Source: Rhizobium skierniewicense
Lineage (GTDB): Bacteria > Pseudomonadota > Alphaproteobacteria > Rhizobiales > Rhizobiaceae
NCBI RefSeq assembly: GCF_014196515.1
Contig: NZ_JACIDV010000001.1
Span: 248,001 to 312,000 of the forward strand
Direction of reading: 5' to 3'
Length of the DNA stretch: 64,000 nt
Each line of letters begins with the position of its first letter. The first letter of the stretch is position 1. Both the position numbers and the translations under genes were made by a program. Shown piece by piece: positions 19,570 to 30,119 of the stretch. The notes below the pieces were generated by a model, which was given only the letters and a program-made list of their open reading frames with translations, searched no databases and was not told the origin of the DNA.

Positions 19570-21001
19570 TCGCCCTGTGGTGATGATTGCCAGACAGGGA
19601 AGTCGCCGTGTCATCGCAGCGCAGGATGTGGCAGCATCCGCACTGGGCCTGCGGCTTGGCATGCCCGTCAGCAAGGCTCAAGCCATCATTCCCGGCCTCA
19701 TTGTCGAGGAGTTGCAGACGGCGGACGATGCAAAAGCGCTGCGCGATCTCGCTTTTTGGTTCCTGCGCATCTATGCACCCATCGTTGCACCTGATCCACC
19801 CGCCGGTTTGGTGCTGGATACGACAGGCGCAGATCACTTGCATGGCAATGAGCTGTTAATGCTGAGCGGCATGATCAACCGGATGCACGGGCTCGGGTTT
19901 ACTGCCCGCGCCGCGATTGCCGATAGCTGGGGGGCAGCACACGCGCTTGCCCGCTTTGGAAAAGAGCCTCTCACCATCGTACCGCGAAATGGTTTGGCTA
20001 CAGCCCTTGGCCCTCTCCCCTTGGCCGCCCTTCGGCTTGAGCCACGCATCCTATCTGACCTGAAAGTGCTTGGGTTTCACAATATCGCAGACCTCATGGC
20101 TGCGGCCCGGGCGCCGCTGACGCTTCGTTTCGGCCCTGAAATCGGGCGCAGGCTGGACCAGGCCCATGGTCTGTTGTCGGAACCGATAGAGCCGATCCGT
20201 ATCCCCGAACTGGTCGAGACCTTTCGCTTTTTCGCTGAACCTATTTCCGCGGCCGAGACCATTGCGCGTTACACCGAAAAGCTCGTACGCCAGCTTTGCG
20301 CCGGGCTGGAAAAGCGTGGCCTTGGCGCACGCCGTGTCGATCTGGTGCTGCACCGGGTCGATAGCGGCATTCAGGCGATCCGAGCTGGAACCTCCAGACC
20401 GGTGCGCGATGTCAAACAACTGAGCCGTCTTCTGACGGATAGGATTGATACGATCAACCCCGGCTTTGGCATTGAAAAAATGATCCTGACCGCTAGCCAC
20501 GCGGAAGCACTTGTGCCGGGGCAGGCTCGTTCCACCCTGCTTGACGAGTCAAAAGCCGATATCGGTGAAACGGTTGATGTCCTCATCAACCGTGGTCACA
20601 AGGTCTATCGTTACAGTGCTGTCGCCAGCGATGTGCCCGAACGTTCCGTCCAGATGGTCGCTGCACACTCTGCCGACGATACGCTTGGCTGGCCGGACCA
20701 CTGGCCACGTCCGGTCCGCCTGCTTTCGCGGCCAGAGCCGATCCAGACCATGGCACTGTTGCCGGACCACCCCCCCAAAAGCTTCACCTGGCGCGGCATA
20801 CGGCGTCTGGTAAAGCGTGCCGATGGGCCGGAACGCGTCTTCGGCGAATGGTGGAAACGCGACCGCGAACAGGCCGCTGTCCGGGATTATTTCACCGTTG
20901 AAGACGAGAGCGGCGAGCGCTTCTGGATTTTCCGCTCCGGTGATGGCGAACACGCCAACACGGGTTCTCAAGGCTGGTTTCTCCATGGAATATTCGGATG
21001 A
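19484..21001 (+). CDS. imuB: ImuB, catalytically inactive Y-family polymerase-like protein
   Basis: A 505-residue Y-family DNA-polymerase homologue. It starts [19 protein letters not shown] where active Y-family enzymes have an Asp-containing DxDxF stretch, and [11 protein letters not shown] replaces the SxDE motif, so the catalytic carboxylates are missing, as is usual for ImuB. ImuB acts as a hub binding the sliding clamp, ImuA and DnaE2. The frame is open from 19277, but ATG at 19484 gives the family N-terminus. Its end overlaps dnaE2 by 4 bases (ATGA). The C-terminus ends GWFLHGIFG, a motif I associate with ImuB proteins. Confidence 0.93.
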   Translation: MQRVVSLYLPTWSTDRYRRALGKQAPPVDRPVVMIARQGSRRVIAAQDVAASALGLRLGMPVSKAQAIIPGLIVEELQTADDAKALRDLAFWFLRIYAPIVAPDPPAGLVLDTTGADHLHGNELLMLSGMINRMHGLGFTARAAIADSWGAAHALARFGKEPLTIVPRNGLATALGPLPLAALRLEPRILSDLKVLGFHNIADLMAAARAPLTLRFGPEIGRRLDQAHGLLSEPIEPIRIPELVETFRFFAEPISAAETIARYTEKLVRQLCAGLEKRGLGARRVDLVLHRVDSGIQAIRAGTSRPVRDVKQLSRLLTDRIDTINPGFGIEKMILTASHAEALVPGQARSTLLDESKADIGETVDVLINRGHKVYRYSAVASDVPERSVQMVAAHSADDTLGWPDHWPRPVRLLSRPEPIQTMALLPDHPPKSFTWRGIRRLVKRADGPERVFGEWWKRDREQAAVRDYFTVEDESGERFWIFRSGDGEHANTGSQGWFLHGIFG

Positions 21002-24000
21002 GTGACCGCTATGCAGAGCTTCAGGTCACATCGCATTTTTCGTTTCTTCGGGGTGTGAGTTCCTGTGAAGAGCTGTTCGAGCACGCAGCATTATTGGGGA
21101 TCGAAGCTCTGGGCATTGTGGATCGCAATAGCCTGGCAGGTATCGTGCGGGCGCATCAGGCAGCCAAGCACCACGGCGTTCGGCTTGTCGTTGGTTGCCG
21201 TCTCGATCTCGCCGATGATATTTCGGTACTCGTCTATCCCACCAACCGTCCCGCTTACGCGCGCCTTTGTAGGTTGCTGTCACTCGGCAAAGGGCGGGCG
21301 GGTAAAGGCAAGTGCCACCTGATGTGGGATGATCTCGTTGCCTATGGCGAAGGCTTTCTTGTCGTTCTATTGCCTGATCTGGCAGATGAGACGTGCGCCA
21401 CTCGCCTTCGCCGCTTGAAGACAGATTTTGGCGAGAGGGCATATATGGCTATGAGCCTGCGCCGCAGGCCAAACGATCAGATGCGTCTTCATGAATTGTC
21501 CCATATGGCGTCTCGGGCAGGCGTGCCGACCGTTATCACCAACGACGTTCTTTTCCATGTCCCAGAGCGGAGAATGTTGCAGGATGTAGTGACCTGCATC
21601 AGGCATAATGTCAGCATCGATGAAGCTGGTTTTCGTCGTGAGCGTCACGCCGACCGTTACTTAAAGACGCCTGTGGAAATGCATCGACTGTTTTTCCGTT
21701 ACCCGGAAGCGTTGGGTCGCACGCTGGAGATTGCCAACCGCTGTACATTCTCTCTGGATGAACTTGCTTATCAATATCCTGAGGAGAAAACGCAGCCGGG
21801 TCTGACGGCGCAAGAAGCTTTGGAGAAGTTCGTATGGAAGGCGGTGCCAAAACGTTACCCAGAAGGATTACCCGAAAAGGTCGAGAATAGTCTGAAGCAT
21901 GAACTGGCGCTGATCGCAAAGCTAAAATATGCGCCTTATTTTCTGACTGTTAACGCCATTGTTCGTTTCGCTCGCGGGGAAGATATTCTGTGTCAAGGGC
22001 GCGGATCGGCTGCCAATTCGGCTGTCTGCTATGTGCTGGGTATTACTGCCATCAACCCCATGGAAAATGACCTCCTGTTTGAACGCTTCATTTCGGAAAA
22101 AAGAGGCGAGCCACCGGATATTGATGTCGATTTTGAACATCAGCGACGCGAAGAAGTCATTCAGTGGGTTTACGACAATTACGGGAGAGACAAGGCCGCA
22201 CTCTGTGCTGTCGTCACGCGATATCGCGCCAAGGGTGCGCTTCGTGATGTTGGAAAGGTATTGGGCCTGCCCGAAGACCTGACCAAAATCATGTCTTCGC
22301 AAGTCTGGTGGTGGAGTGATGGTGTTGGTGAAAAGGAAGCCAAGGACCTCAACATTAATCTGGATGACCGCCGCATCAAACTGGCCTTCGACCTTGCGAA
22401 ACAACTAATTGGCACTCCGCGCCATCATAGTCAGCATCCCGGCGGCTTTGTGCTGACACATGACAGGCTGGACGAATTGGTGCCGATAGAGCCGGCGACG
22501 ATGAAGGATCGACAGATCATCGAATGGGATAAAGACGATATCGATATCCTCAAATTCATGAAAATGGACTGTTTGGCGCTCGGCATGCTGTCCTGTATGA
22601 AGCGCGGCTTTGATATGCTGGAAGATCGGTTAGGAAAAAAATTCGATCTTGCTGCAATACCGCATCACGAACCTACCTACGACATGATCTGCAAAGCCGA
22701 CACGATTGGTACGTTTCAGATTGAAAGCAGGGCGCAAATGTCGATGCTGCCACGGCTGAAGCCTCGGAAACTTTATGATCTGGTTATTCAGGTGGCCATT
22801 GTTCGCCCCGGTCCTATCCAGGGAGATATGGTGCACCCCTATTTGCGGAGGCGCGAGGGCAAGGAAGCAGTGGTCTACGAGCGACCAGAACTTGAAAAAG
22901 TTCTACATAAAACGCTGGGCGTCCCTCTTTTTCAGGAGCAGGCTATGCGTATTGCTATCGATTGCGCAAAATTTTCTCCTGATCAGGCCGACCAATTAAG
23001 AAGAGCCATGGCAACGTTTAAGAATGTCGGCACCATCGCAACATTCAAAAAAAAGTTGATAGACGGTCTGGTTGCCAACAAATTCAGCGAGGAATTCGCA
23101 ACGCGTATTTTTAAGCAACTTGAAGGTTTCGGAAGTTACGGCTTCCCCGAAAGCCATGCTGCCTCATTCGCTTTGGTGGCCTACGCATCCGCATGGCTGA
23201 AATGTAATCACCCCGATATTTTCTGTGCAGCTCTTCTGAACTCCCAACCCATGGGTTTCTATGCCCCGGCGCAGCTGGTTCGCGACGCTCAAAATCACGG
23301 GGTCGTGGTGCGCCCCGTCTGCATCAACACAAGTCGTTGGGATTGTACGCTGGAAGAGGAAGTCGGGCCGCAGCGAAATGCCGTTCGCCTTGGTATGTGT
23401 CTGGTCAAGGGGCTGTCCAACACGCATGCGGGCCGCATCATAGCGTGCCGCGAAGATCGACCGTTCGTATCCATCGATGACCTATGGCGAAGGGCAGGCA
23501 TACCCTCGGCGGCGCTGGTCGCGCTTGCGGAAGCGGATGCCTTCCTGCCATCACTTGGGCTTTCCCGCCGCCAGGCTCTTTGGGCCATCAAGGCGCTGCG
23601 CGATGAGCCGTTGCCTTTGTTTGCGTCGGCTGCCATGCGCCTAAACAGTGTCATCGCCGAGTTGGACGAGCCAGAGGTTGCCCTGCGTCCCATGACGGCA
23701 GGTGGCGAGGTCGTGCAGGATTACGGCCATGTCGGTCTGACCTTGCGCCAGCACCCCATGGCGTTTCTGCGTGATGATCTTTCCCGGCGACGAATGTTCA
23801 CCTGTGCTCAGGCCGTTGCTGCAAAAGATGGCCGCTGGCTGGAAGTCGCTGGGCTTGTTCTGGTGCGCCAGCGGCCGGGTTCGGCCAACGGCGTCGTCTT
23901 CATGACGCTGGAGGATGAAACGGGCATTGCCAATGCCGTCGTCTGGGTCAAAACCTTCGAAAAATATCGGCGTGTCGTTCTATCGGCGGGAATGGTCGGG

Positions 24001-24243
24001 ATTTATGGGAAAATCCAGCGTGAAGGAGAGGTCGTGCATCTCGTCGCTCACCGCATCACTGATCTTTCAGATGTGCTGAAAAGCGTCGGCGAAAGGGAAG
24101 GACCGTTTCCATTGCCGCATGGCCGAGGTGATGAATTTCATCACGGCATTCCGTCCGAAGACCGGCGTGGCCTGCCGAGGCGATCGGATATGCACGACGA
24201 TGGAGGGGATCAAATCATCGTCAAGGGCCGCAATTTTCATTGA
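20998..24243 (+). CDS. dnaE2: error-prone DNA polymerase III alpha subunit DnaE2
   Basis: A C-family polymerase of 1081 residues, the normal DnaE2 length. It begins with a PHP domain ([19 protein letters not shown]). The palm carries the metal-binding pair in PDIDVDF (Asp376 and Asp378), and the C-terminus has an OB-fold ([29 protein letters not shown]). It extends primers across lesions with ImuA and ImuB after SOS induction. The start overlaps imuB by ATGA, so translation is coupled. The middle of the gene, about 21880-23120, is visibly less GC-rich than the ends (40-45 percent in several 60-base lines against 62 percent near 23900). Confidence 0.96.
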   Translation: MSDRYAELQVTSHFSFLRGVSSCEELFEHAALLGIEALGIVDRNSLAGIVRAHQAAKHHGVRLVVGCRLDLADDISVLVYPTNRPAYARLCRLLSLGKGRAGKGKCHLMWDDLVAYGEGFLVVLLPDLADETCATRLRRLKTDFGERAYMAMSLRRRPNDQMRLHELSHMASRAGVPTVITNDVLFHVPERRMLQDVVTCIRHNVSIDEAGFRRERHADRYLKTPVEMHRLFFRYPEALGRTLEIANRCTFSLDELAYQYPEEKTQPGLTAQEALEKFVWKAVPKRYPEGLPEKVENSLKHELALIAKLKYAPYFLTVNAIVRFARGEDILCQGRGSAANSAVCYVLGITAINPMENDLLFERFISEKRGEPPDIDVDFEHQRREEVIQWVYDNYGRDKAALCAVVTRYRAKGALRDVGKVLGLPEDLTKIMSSQVWWWSDGVGEKEAKDLNINLDDRRIKLAFDLAKQLIGTPRHHSQHPGGFVLTHDRLDELVPIEPATMKDRQIIEWDKDDIDILKFMKMDCLALGMLSCMKRGFDMLEDRLGKKFDLAAIPHHEPTYDMICKADTIGTFQIESRAQMSMLPRLKPRKLYDLVIQVAIVRPGPIQGDMVHPYLRRREGKEAVVYERPELEKVLHKTLGVPLFQEQAMRIAIDCAKFSPDQADQLRRAMATFKNVGTIATFKKKLIDGLVANKFSEEFATRIFKQLEGFGSYGFPESHAASFALVAYASAWLKCNHPDIFCAALLNSQPMGFYAPAQLVRDAQNHGVVVRPVCINTSRWDCTLEEEVGPQRNAVRLGMCLVKGLSNTHAGRIIACREDRPFVSIDDLWRRAGIPSAALVALAEADAFLPSLGLSRRQALWAIKALRDEPLPLFASAAMRLNSVIAELDEPEVALRPMTAGGEVVQDYGHVGLTLRQHPMAFLRDDLSRRRMFTCAQAVAAKDGRWLEVAGLVLVRQRPGSANGVVFMTLEDETGIANAVVWVKTFEKYRRVVLSAGMVGIYGKIQREGEVVHLVAHRITDLSDVLKSVGEREGPFPLPHGRGDEFHHGIPSEDRRGLPRRSDMHDDGGDQIIVKGRNFH

Positions 24244-24297
24244 AGCTTAGAACGTTCCATTTAACAAGGAAGCGCTCTAAAGCGATATCCTATCAAG

Positions 24298-25029
24298 TCA
24301 CTCGGCGATTGCTTTCTTGATCCGGTCCTTGCCCACCAGTATGACCTGCCCCATGGCCTTGATAGCAGCACCTTCATCCCGGGCCGCTATGGCATGCACG
24401 ATGCGCAGGTGGTTGGATGCAATTTCAGAAATCGTCTCAGGCGACGATGCGGGCGAGGAGAGCTGGAAGGAAATGGCCAGTGCCGCCTCGATCAGACCGC
24501 TGGCAGAGCGCATGAACGGGTTGCCGGAAATGCGTGCCACGGCCAGGTGAAATTCGAGATCGACCTTGGCGATGGTCTCGGGTGTGTGGTTCGCATTGTC
24601 GAACCGGGCGGCAATGGCATAGAGAGAAACAATGTCCTCGCTTGATGCATGGCGTGCGGCTGCGGCTGCAGCTGCAGGCTCCAGCGCCAGCCGGATGTCG
24701 GCCAGATGGTTGATGAATTCGGGGTCCAGACCCGCATCACAACGCCAGCCCAGAACGTCGGGATCGAAGAAATTCCAGCTGGATTTTTCCAGAACACGCG
24801 TGCCGACCTTGGCTTTGGGCTCTACCAGGCGCTTGGCAGCCAACGTCTTCATCGTCTCGCGCAGCACCGTGCGGGAGACACCGAAACGGAGGGAAAGTTC
24901 GGCATCATTCGGCAGAAGAGAATTTTCGGGGATGCGTCCCGATACGATGGCGCTGCCGAGTTCAGCCACGACATGCGCGTGGCTGCTGCGCCGCTTTCGT
25001 CCGGTAATCGTCGTTTCCAGCAGCCCCAA
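24298..25029 (-). CDS. FadR/GntR-family regulator of the adjacent sugar importer
   Basis: A 243-residue GntR-type regulator of the FadR subfamily: winged helix (HVVAELGSAIVSGRIPEN, NDAELSLRFGVSRTVLRE) and an all-helical FCD effector domain (INHLADIRLALEPAAAAAAAR; FHLAVARISGNPF; IASNHLRIVHAIAARDE). The start is taken as TTG at 25029, because GGAGG lies 7 bases upstream and the N-terminal extension of the longer frame is the antisense-like reading of the yjfF end. It sits 22 bases after yjfF and thus is probably the last gene of the ytfQRT-yjfF operon. The ligand is probably a sugar or sugar acid. Confidence 0.87.
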   Translation of the reverse strand: MGLLETTITGRKRRSSHAHVVAELGSAIVSGRIPENSLLPNDAELSLRFGVSRTVLRETMKTLAAKRLVEPKAKVGTRVLEKSSWNFFDPDVLGWRCDAGLDPEFINHLADIRLALEPAAAAAAARHASSEDIVSLYAIAARFDNANHTPETIAKVDLEFHLAVARISGNPFMRSASGLIEAALAISFQLSSPASSPETISEIASNHLRIVHAIAARDEGAAIKAMGQVILVGKDRIKKAIAE

Positions 25030-25051
25030 TAAAATGCCTCCGTGGCTATCC

Positions 25052-26032
25052 TTATGCCGGATGCGCTCCAGCCAGCCTTCTGTTTGAATACCAGATGATG
25101 GTGCGTTGCAACACGATGAAGACGAACAGCAGTATGCCGATGACGATTTTCGTCCACCAGGATGACAAGGTGCCATCAAAAACGATGTATGTCTGGATCA
25201 GCCCCTGTATCAATAGACCAACGAAGGTCCCCGCCACGAGGCCGGTGCCGCCGGTCAGAAGCGTGCCTCCGATGACGACGGCTGCGATGGCATCGAGCTC
25301 CATCCCGACTGTCGCCAGCGAATAACCCGACGAGGTATAGAGTGTGTAGACGATACCGGCGAGGCCCGACAGAAAGCCCGAGAGAGCATAGATGCCGATG
25401 ATGGTCTTGCCGATGGGAACACCCATCAGCTCTGCCGATTGCTGATTGCCACCCAGCGCGTAGATGTTGGCCCCGAACCGCGTCCGGCTGGCAAGGATGC
25501 CGCCCACAACAAACACGATCAGCATGACCATGGCCAGTGCCGTCAACCGCCCGCCGCCGGGTACTCTCATGTAAAAGCCCTGAATGGCATCGATGACGGG
25601 ATGCGAGATCGGCACGGATTGCGTCGATATCAGATAGGCGGCGCCCCGCGCCAGAAACATGCCTGCCAGGGTTACTACGAATGGCGGGATCGACAGGAAG
25701 CGGATCATCGCGCCCATCAGGCAGCCGAAAATCGTGGAGATGACGAGCACGGCTGCAAAAGCCGCCAGAGGATGAACGTTGTAGGTTCCAACCAGTACCG
25801 CCACGAATACGCTGGCAAAGGCAATGACCGAACCGATGGAGAGGTCGATGCCGCCGGACAGGATGACAAAGGTCATGCCGACGGCTGCGATGCCGAGAAA
25901 CGCGTTATCGGTCAGCAAATTGCCGACGACCCGGGTCGAGAACATCGCGGGATACTGAATGACGCAGAGGACATAGGCGACGACGAAAACCGCCAGCGTC
26001 GTTAGGAACGGAAGATTGCGGATGTGGATCAT
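25052..26032 (-). CDS. yjfF: sugar ABC transporter permease, YjfF type
   Basis: A 326-residue membrane protein of the RbsC/AraH permease family with about nine hydrophobic segments and the family box GMTFVILSGGIDLSIGSV near residue 53. The order binding protein, ATPase, permease, permease with these lengths matches the Escherichia coli ytfQ-ytfR-ytfT-yjfF galactofuranose importer. It overlaps ytfT by 4 bases. The second permease forms a heterodimer with YtfT. The substrate is inferred from similarity of the binding protein. Confidence 0.9.
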   Translation of the reverse strand: MIHIRNLPFLTTLAVFVVAYVLCVIQYPAMFSTRVVGNLLTDNAFLGIAAVGMTFVILSGGIDLSIGSVIAFASVFVAVLVGTYNVHPLAAFAAVLVISTIFGCLMGAMIRFLSIPPFVVTLAGMFLARGAAYLISTQSVPISHPVIDAIQGFYMRVPGGGRLTALAMVMLIVFVVGGILASRTRFGANIYALGGNQQSAELMGVPIGKTIIGIYALSGFLSGLAGIVYTLYTSSGYSLATVGMELDAIAAVVIGGTLLTGGTGLVAGTFVGLLIQGLIQTYIVFDGTLSSWWTKIVIGILLFVFIVLQRTIIWYSNRRLAGAHPA

Positions 26033-27075
26033 CGCGTTGCTCCCTCATGGTTGACGGCCTGAGACGGCGTGGCTGAATCGGGTACCTTGCGGGACTTCGT
26101 AAAGCCGATCAGGGTTCCGATTGCCGGTGACTGCAGTGTCAGCACGATGATGATGATGCCCGCCTTGATGATGAGATTGAATTCCGGCGGGAAGCCGGAG
26201 ACCAGAATGCCGGTGTTGATGGTCTGGATGATCAATGCGCCGATCAATGACGCGGTGATCGAGAAACGTCCGCCATTCAGGGAGGTGCCGCCGATGACGA
26301 CGGCCAGAATGGCGTCAAGCTCAAGCCATAGGCCAGCATTGTTGGCATCGGCACCGCGGATGTCGGCGGTGACAATCATGCCCGCAACGGCTGCGCAAAG
26401 GCCTGATATGGCATAGACGAAGAAAAGCAGAAAACGGGCGCGCACACCGGCCAGGGCTGCGGCGCGGCGGTTGATGCCGGTGGCTTCGATGAGAAAACCC
26501 AAGGCCGTCTTGCGCACGAGAGTGCCCACCAGCAAAGCCGTGAGCACCCAGATGATGACAGGCATGGGAATGCCGGCAAACGCGCCAACGCCGATGGCGG
26601 AAAAACTGTCATTGTTGAAGGTCAGGATGACGCCTTCCGTGATGAGCTGCGCGATACCACGCCCGGCGACCATCAGGATCAGCGTTGCGATGATCGGCTG
26701 AATGTCCAGAACGGCGACAAGAATACCGTTCCAGATACCGCAGGCGATGCCCACAGTGAGCGAAACGGCGATAACCACGGGGATAGACTGGTCGCTGCTG
26801 ATCAGCGTTGCTGCAACCGCGCCACAGATGGCGATGACAGCGCCGATGGACAGGTCGATGCCCTTTGTGGCGATGACCAGTGTCATGCCGATGGTCAGCA
26901 GTGCCACGGGTGCCGCGCGCACCAGAATGTCGATAACGCTGCCGTACAGTCGACCGTTCTGAAAAGAAATATTCAGGAAACCAGGCGAGATAAGCGCGAT
27001 AGCACCAAGAATGATGATGAGTGCGACGAGCTGAGGTGTGAGCCGTTTCATGCGGGCGGTAACGCTCTTCATCAT
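26029..27075 (-). CDS. ytfT: sugar ABC transporter permease, YtfT type
   Basis: A 348-residue RbsC-type permease: about ten hydrophobic segments, the signature IGMTLVIATKGIDLSIGAV and the EAA-like loop LAGVRARFLLF. It overlaps ytfR upstream and yjfF downstream by 4 bases each, so the three genes are translationally coupled. Two adjacent ATG codons (27075, 27072) could start it. It pairs with the YjfF-type protein to form the membrane channel of the importer. Confidence 0.9.
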   Translation of the reverse strand: MMKSVTARMKRLTPQLVALIIILGAIALISPGFLNISFQNGRLYGSVIDILVRAAPVALLTIGMTLVIATKGIDLSIGAVIAICGAVAATLISSDQSIPVVIAVSLTVGIACGIWNGILVAVLDIQPIIATLILMVAGRGIAQLITEGVILTFNNDSFSAIGVGAFAGIPMPVIIWVLTALLVGTLVRKTALGFLIEATGINRRAAALAGVRARFLLFFVYAISGLCAAVAGMIVTADIRGADANNAGLWLELDAILAVVIGGTSLNGGRFSITASLIGALIIQTINTGILVSGFPPEFNLIIKAGIIIIVLTLQSPAIGTLIGFTKSRKVPDSATPSQAVNHEGATR

Positions 27076-28595
27076 GCCGCCTCCGTTCTGGCGGCACTGG
27101 CAATAGCTTGCATGATGTTGTCGGCGGTCACGTCGCCCCCTTTGAGTTCGGCAACATGTCGGCGGTCCGACAGCACGATAACGCGGTGTGCGACAGCGGT
27201 CAGTTCTTCCAGTTCCGAGGATATGACGATGAGCGACATGCCCTGCGAACAGAGCCGCTCGATCATCTTCAGGATTTCTGCGTGGGCACCGATGTCGATG
27301 CCGCGTGTCGGTTCATCGAGAATGAGCAGGCGCGGCTCGGTGGCCAACCACCGGGCAAGAATTGCCTTTTGCTGGTTGCCGCCGGAGAGGAACTTGATCG
27401 GGCGTTCGCGATCCGCTGGGCGGATGTCGAGTGACTTGATGAAGCCATCCGCCAACACGGACTTTTGTTTATGAGACAGGGGACGCATCCATCCCTGCCG
27501 GGCTTGCAGGGCAAGCGCGATATTATCCGCCACCGAGAAGTCGCCGATAATGCCGTCCGTCTTGCGCTCTTCCGGACAAAATCCGAAACCATTGTCGATT
27601 GCCACCTCCGGCGACGTGATTGCAACTGCTTTGCCATCGATGCTGGCCTGGCCAGCGTCCGGCTTGTCGATGCCGAACAGGAGAAAGGCCGTCTCTGTGC
27701 GTCCGGATCCGAGAAGTCCTGCAATGCCGACGACTTCACCGGGGCGAACATCGAGATCGAACGGCTCGACACTGCCGCGCTTGCCATAGCCCTCAAAACG
27801 GATGGGAGCGTCGCCGTTCACCACGGTATCATCAGGCGCCTGACGGTCATGAGTTACGCTTAACAGCTCGCGTCCCAGCATCATCGAGATGAGGTCGCCG
27901 CGGGGCAATTCGGAGATCTGGCGGGTGCCGACAAGCTTGCCGTTGCGCAGCACCGTCACGCGGTCGGCGATGTCATAGACCTGGTTGAGGAAATGGGTGA
28001 TGATGACGATACCAAGGCCCTCGGCGCGCAGCTGGCGCAGAACGGTAAACAGCATTTCGACTTCGTGGCTGTCGAGACTGGCGGTGGGTTCATCCAGAAC
28101 CAGCACTTTGCCCGAGAGATCGACGGCGCGCGCGATAGCGATAATCTGGCGGATCGCGACCGAATAGCTGGAGAGCAGGGCATCCACATTGATAGAAAGC
28201 CCGTAGCGGGCCAGCAGTTTTTCCGCCCTTACGCGCATTTCGCGCCGGTCTATCAGGCCGAAGCGGCGCGGTTGTCTGCCCAGAAACAGGTTTTCGGCAA
28301 CGGTCAGGTTCTCAAGAAGATTGACTTCCTGATACACGGTGCCAATGCCGAGATCTTGCGCCTCCGTGACTGTGGTCGGCGAAATCTCCGTGCCATCCAG
28401 ACGGATGGTGCCCCGGTCGCGATGATAGACGCCGGTCAGAATTTTGATGAGTGTCGATTTCCCCGCACCGTTCTCACCCAGCAAAGCATGCACTTCGCCG
28501 CGGTTGAGCGATAGATCGACATTATCGAGAGCAGCGATGCCGAGGAACGATTTTCCTATGGCGCGCGCTTCCAGAAGGGGGCTGGTTTCGGGCAT
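27072..28595 (-). CDS. ytfR: sugar ABC transporter ATPase with two nucleotide-binding domains, YtfR type
   Basis: A 507-residue tandem ATPase of the RbsA/MglA/YtfR group. Domain 1 has Walker A GENGAGKST, a degenerate signature region (YSVAIRQIIAIARAV) and Walker B LVLDEPTASLD; domain 2 has GIAGLLGSGRTE in place of a full Walker A, FLSGGNQQKAILARWL and LLILDEPTRGID. This half-degenerate layout is normal for carbohydrate class 2 ATPases. ATG at 28595 with AGGA 7 bases upstream is preferred to a GTG at 28610. It energises the YtfT/YjfF permease. Confidence 0.93.
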   Translation of the reverse strand: MPETSPLLEARAIGKSFLGIAALDNVDLSLNRGEVHALLGENGAGKSTLIKILTGVYHRDRGTIRLDGTEISPTTVTEAQDLGIGTVYQEVNLLENLTVAENLFLGRQPRRFGLIDRREMRVRAEKLLARYGLSINVDALLSSYSVAIRQIIAIARAVDLSGKVLVLDEPTASLDSHEVEMLFTVLRQLRAEGLGIVIITHFLNQVYDIADRVTVLRNGKLVGTRQISELPRGDLISMMLGRELLSVTHDRQAPDDTVVNGDAPIRFEGYGKRGSVEPFDLDVRPGEVVGIAGLLGSGRTETAFLLFGIDKPDAGQASIDGKAVAITSPEVAIDNGFGFCPEERKTDGIIGDFSVADNIALALQARQGWMRPLSHKQKSVLADGFIKSLDIRPADRERPIKFLSGGNQQKAILARWLATEPRLLILDEPTRGIDIGAHAEILKMIERLCSQGMSLIVISSELEELTAVAHRVIVLSDRRHVAELKGGDVTADNIMQAIASAARTEAA

Positions 28596-28621
28596 GGTCA
28601 AGTCCTGCACGGTCCGTTGGT

Positions 28622-28648
28622 GGGAACGGCGCTCGGCGCGCCGCTCCC
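28622..28648 (-). repeat. intercistronic hairpin between ytfQ and ytfR
   Basis: On the transcribed (minus) strand, GGGAGCGGCGC pairs with GCGCCGTTCCC around a 5-base loop, 11 pairs including one G-U. It lies between the binding-protein gene and the ATPase gene and probably shields the ytfQ message, giving excess binding protein. Confidence 0.7.
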
Positions 28649-28663
28649 GAAGCTGAAGCTGGC

Positions 28664-29623
28664 TTAGTAGCCCAGTCCCTTCTTCTCCTCGTACACTTTC
28701 ATCGGATCATCAGACGCCGTGTAGAGTTTGGATTCCGTCTGGATCCACTTTGCCGGCTCTTTTTTGTCCTTCAGATAGGCTTCGAGCGCATCAAAAGCGG
28801 GACCAGCCATGTTCGGCGTCAGCTCCACCGTCGCATTGGCTTCACCGGCAGCCATCGCCTTGAAGATATCGGGAACGGCATCGATGGAGACGACCTTGAT
28901 ATCGGTGCCAGGCTTCAGGCCAGCTTCCTTGATAGCCTGGATTGCGCCGACGGCCATGTCGTCATTGTGGGCGTAGACTGCGCAAATGGTCTTGCCGCCG
29001 CCTTCAGCCTTGATGAAGCTTTCCATGACTTCCTTGCCCTTGGTGCGGGTAAAGTCGCCGGTCTGCGAGCGAACGATCTTGATGTTGGCATGCGATGCGA
29101 TGCCTTCCTCAAAACCCTTCTTGCGATTAATCGCAGGTGAAGAACCGGTGGTGCCCTGAAGCTCAACGACCTTGCAGTCCTTGGAGCCAACATCCTTGGC
29201 CAGCCATTCACCAGCGACCTTGCCTTCATGAACCTGATCGGATGTCACGGCAGTCAGATACAGGCTGTCTGGAGCCTCGATCTGGCGGTCCAGAAGAATC
29301 ACGGGGATCTTCTCTTCCTTGGCTTCCTTCAACACGGCGTCCCAGCCGGTTGCGACGACAGGTGCGATGAAGATCGCATCGACGCCCTGTGCGATAAAGC
29401 CTCTAACAGCCTTGATCTGGTTTTCCTGCTTTTGTTGTGCGTCGGCAAATTTCAGCGTCACACCACGTTTTTCAGCCTGCTGCTTCGTCACGGTCGTTTC
29501 AGCGGCACGCCAACCCGATTCAGATCCGATCTGCGAGAAGCCAACAGTCAGAGATTGTGCTGATACGCCTGATGCCAGACATACGGAAAGGGCGACGGTA
29601 ACCGCCGCAAGTGCTTTTTTCAT
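28664..29623 (-). CDS. ytfQ: periplasmic sugar-binding protein, YtfQ type (galactofuranose)
   Basis: A 319-residue periplasmic-binding-protein-like I family member with a signal peptide ending GVSAQS. From the first strand on it closely follows E. coli YtfQ as I remember it: LTVGFSQIGSESGWRAAET, QQKQENQIKAVRGFIAQG, DAIFIAPVVATGWD, KGKEVMESFIKAEGGGK, VYAHNDDMAVGAIQAIKEAG, ANATVELTPNMAGPAFDALE. YtfQ binds galactofuranose (and arabinose, galactose) with high affinity, so the importer probably takes a furanose sugar. It is first of the operon and divergent from the sugar-acid dehydratase gene. Confidence 0.93.
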   Translation of the reverse strand: MKKALAAVTVALSVCLASGVSAQSLTVGFSQIGSESGWRAAETTVTKQQAEKRGVTLKFADAQQKQENQIKAVRGFIAQGVDAIFIAPVVATGWDAVLKEAKEEKIPVILLDRQIEAPDSLYLTAVTSDQVHEGKVAGEWLAKDVGSKDCKVVELQGTTGSSPAINRKKGFEEGIASHANIKIVRSQTGDFTRTKGKEVMESFIKAEGGGKTICAVYAHNDDMAVGAIQAIKEAGLKPGTDIKVVSIDAVPDIFKAMAAGEANATVELTPNMAGPAFDALEAYLKDKKEPAKWIQTESKLYTASDDPMKVYEEKKGLGY

Positions 29624-30119
29624 CTGTAATCCTCCCAGAGATGAATTCGGCTAAGACGGGCCGATATGAGCATATAGTATTATCTTTGAAAAGTGGCTTT
29701 TGAGCGTTTTCTTATGTTGAGGTGGTCTTTGAAACTGAGAAATCTGGAATTTATCCTTATTTTGCAATAGAAAGTTGGTCGAAAATAATTCTTGTGAGGC
29801 TGGCAAGTGGCCAGGGAACTCGCCTTGACAATAAATGCTTTGGCAAATTAGTAATACGAATACCGAAGCGCTGATTGTTGCGATTGACGGAGCAAGTCAA
29901 TTGTCGCAGATGAGAGCAGGCAAAAGAAGAATTCAGGGCGGAAATTTCGTGACGATCGTCATCGACTGTCTTCAAAAGGTCGAAACATTCCGGTGCTGTC
30001 CTCAGCTGGACCTGCCTCGCGCTAGCGATCGCCGAGGTCTTTTTCTCTTTTCCTCATCATAAGGTCGTCGCAATCCTGTTGTCGTACCCATTTGCCATTT
30101 CCGGCTGGAGATCAAAGTT
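29624..30119. promoter_or_regulatory. divergent control region of ytfQ operon and dehydratase gene
   Basis: A 496-base intergenic stretch with no credible gene (a 75-codon frame at 29835-30062 lacks a ribosome site). TTGACA at 29825-29830 followed 17-18 bases later by a TTAGTA/TAGTAA element is a possible sigma-70 promoter toward the dehydratase gene. An inverted repeat ATTGAC/GTCAAT at 29883-29901, extended by TGCGA elements outside, is a possible operator. GGAG about 9 bases before 30120 is the ribosome site. Confidence 0.55.
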
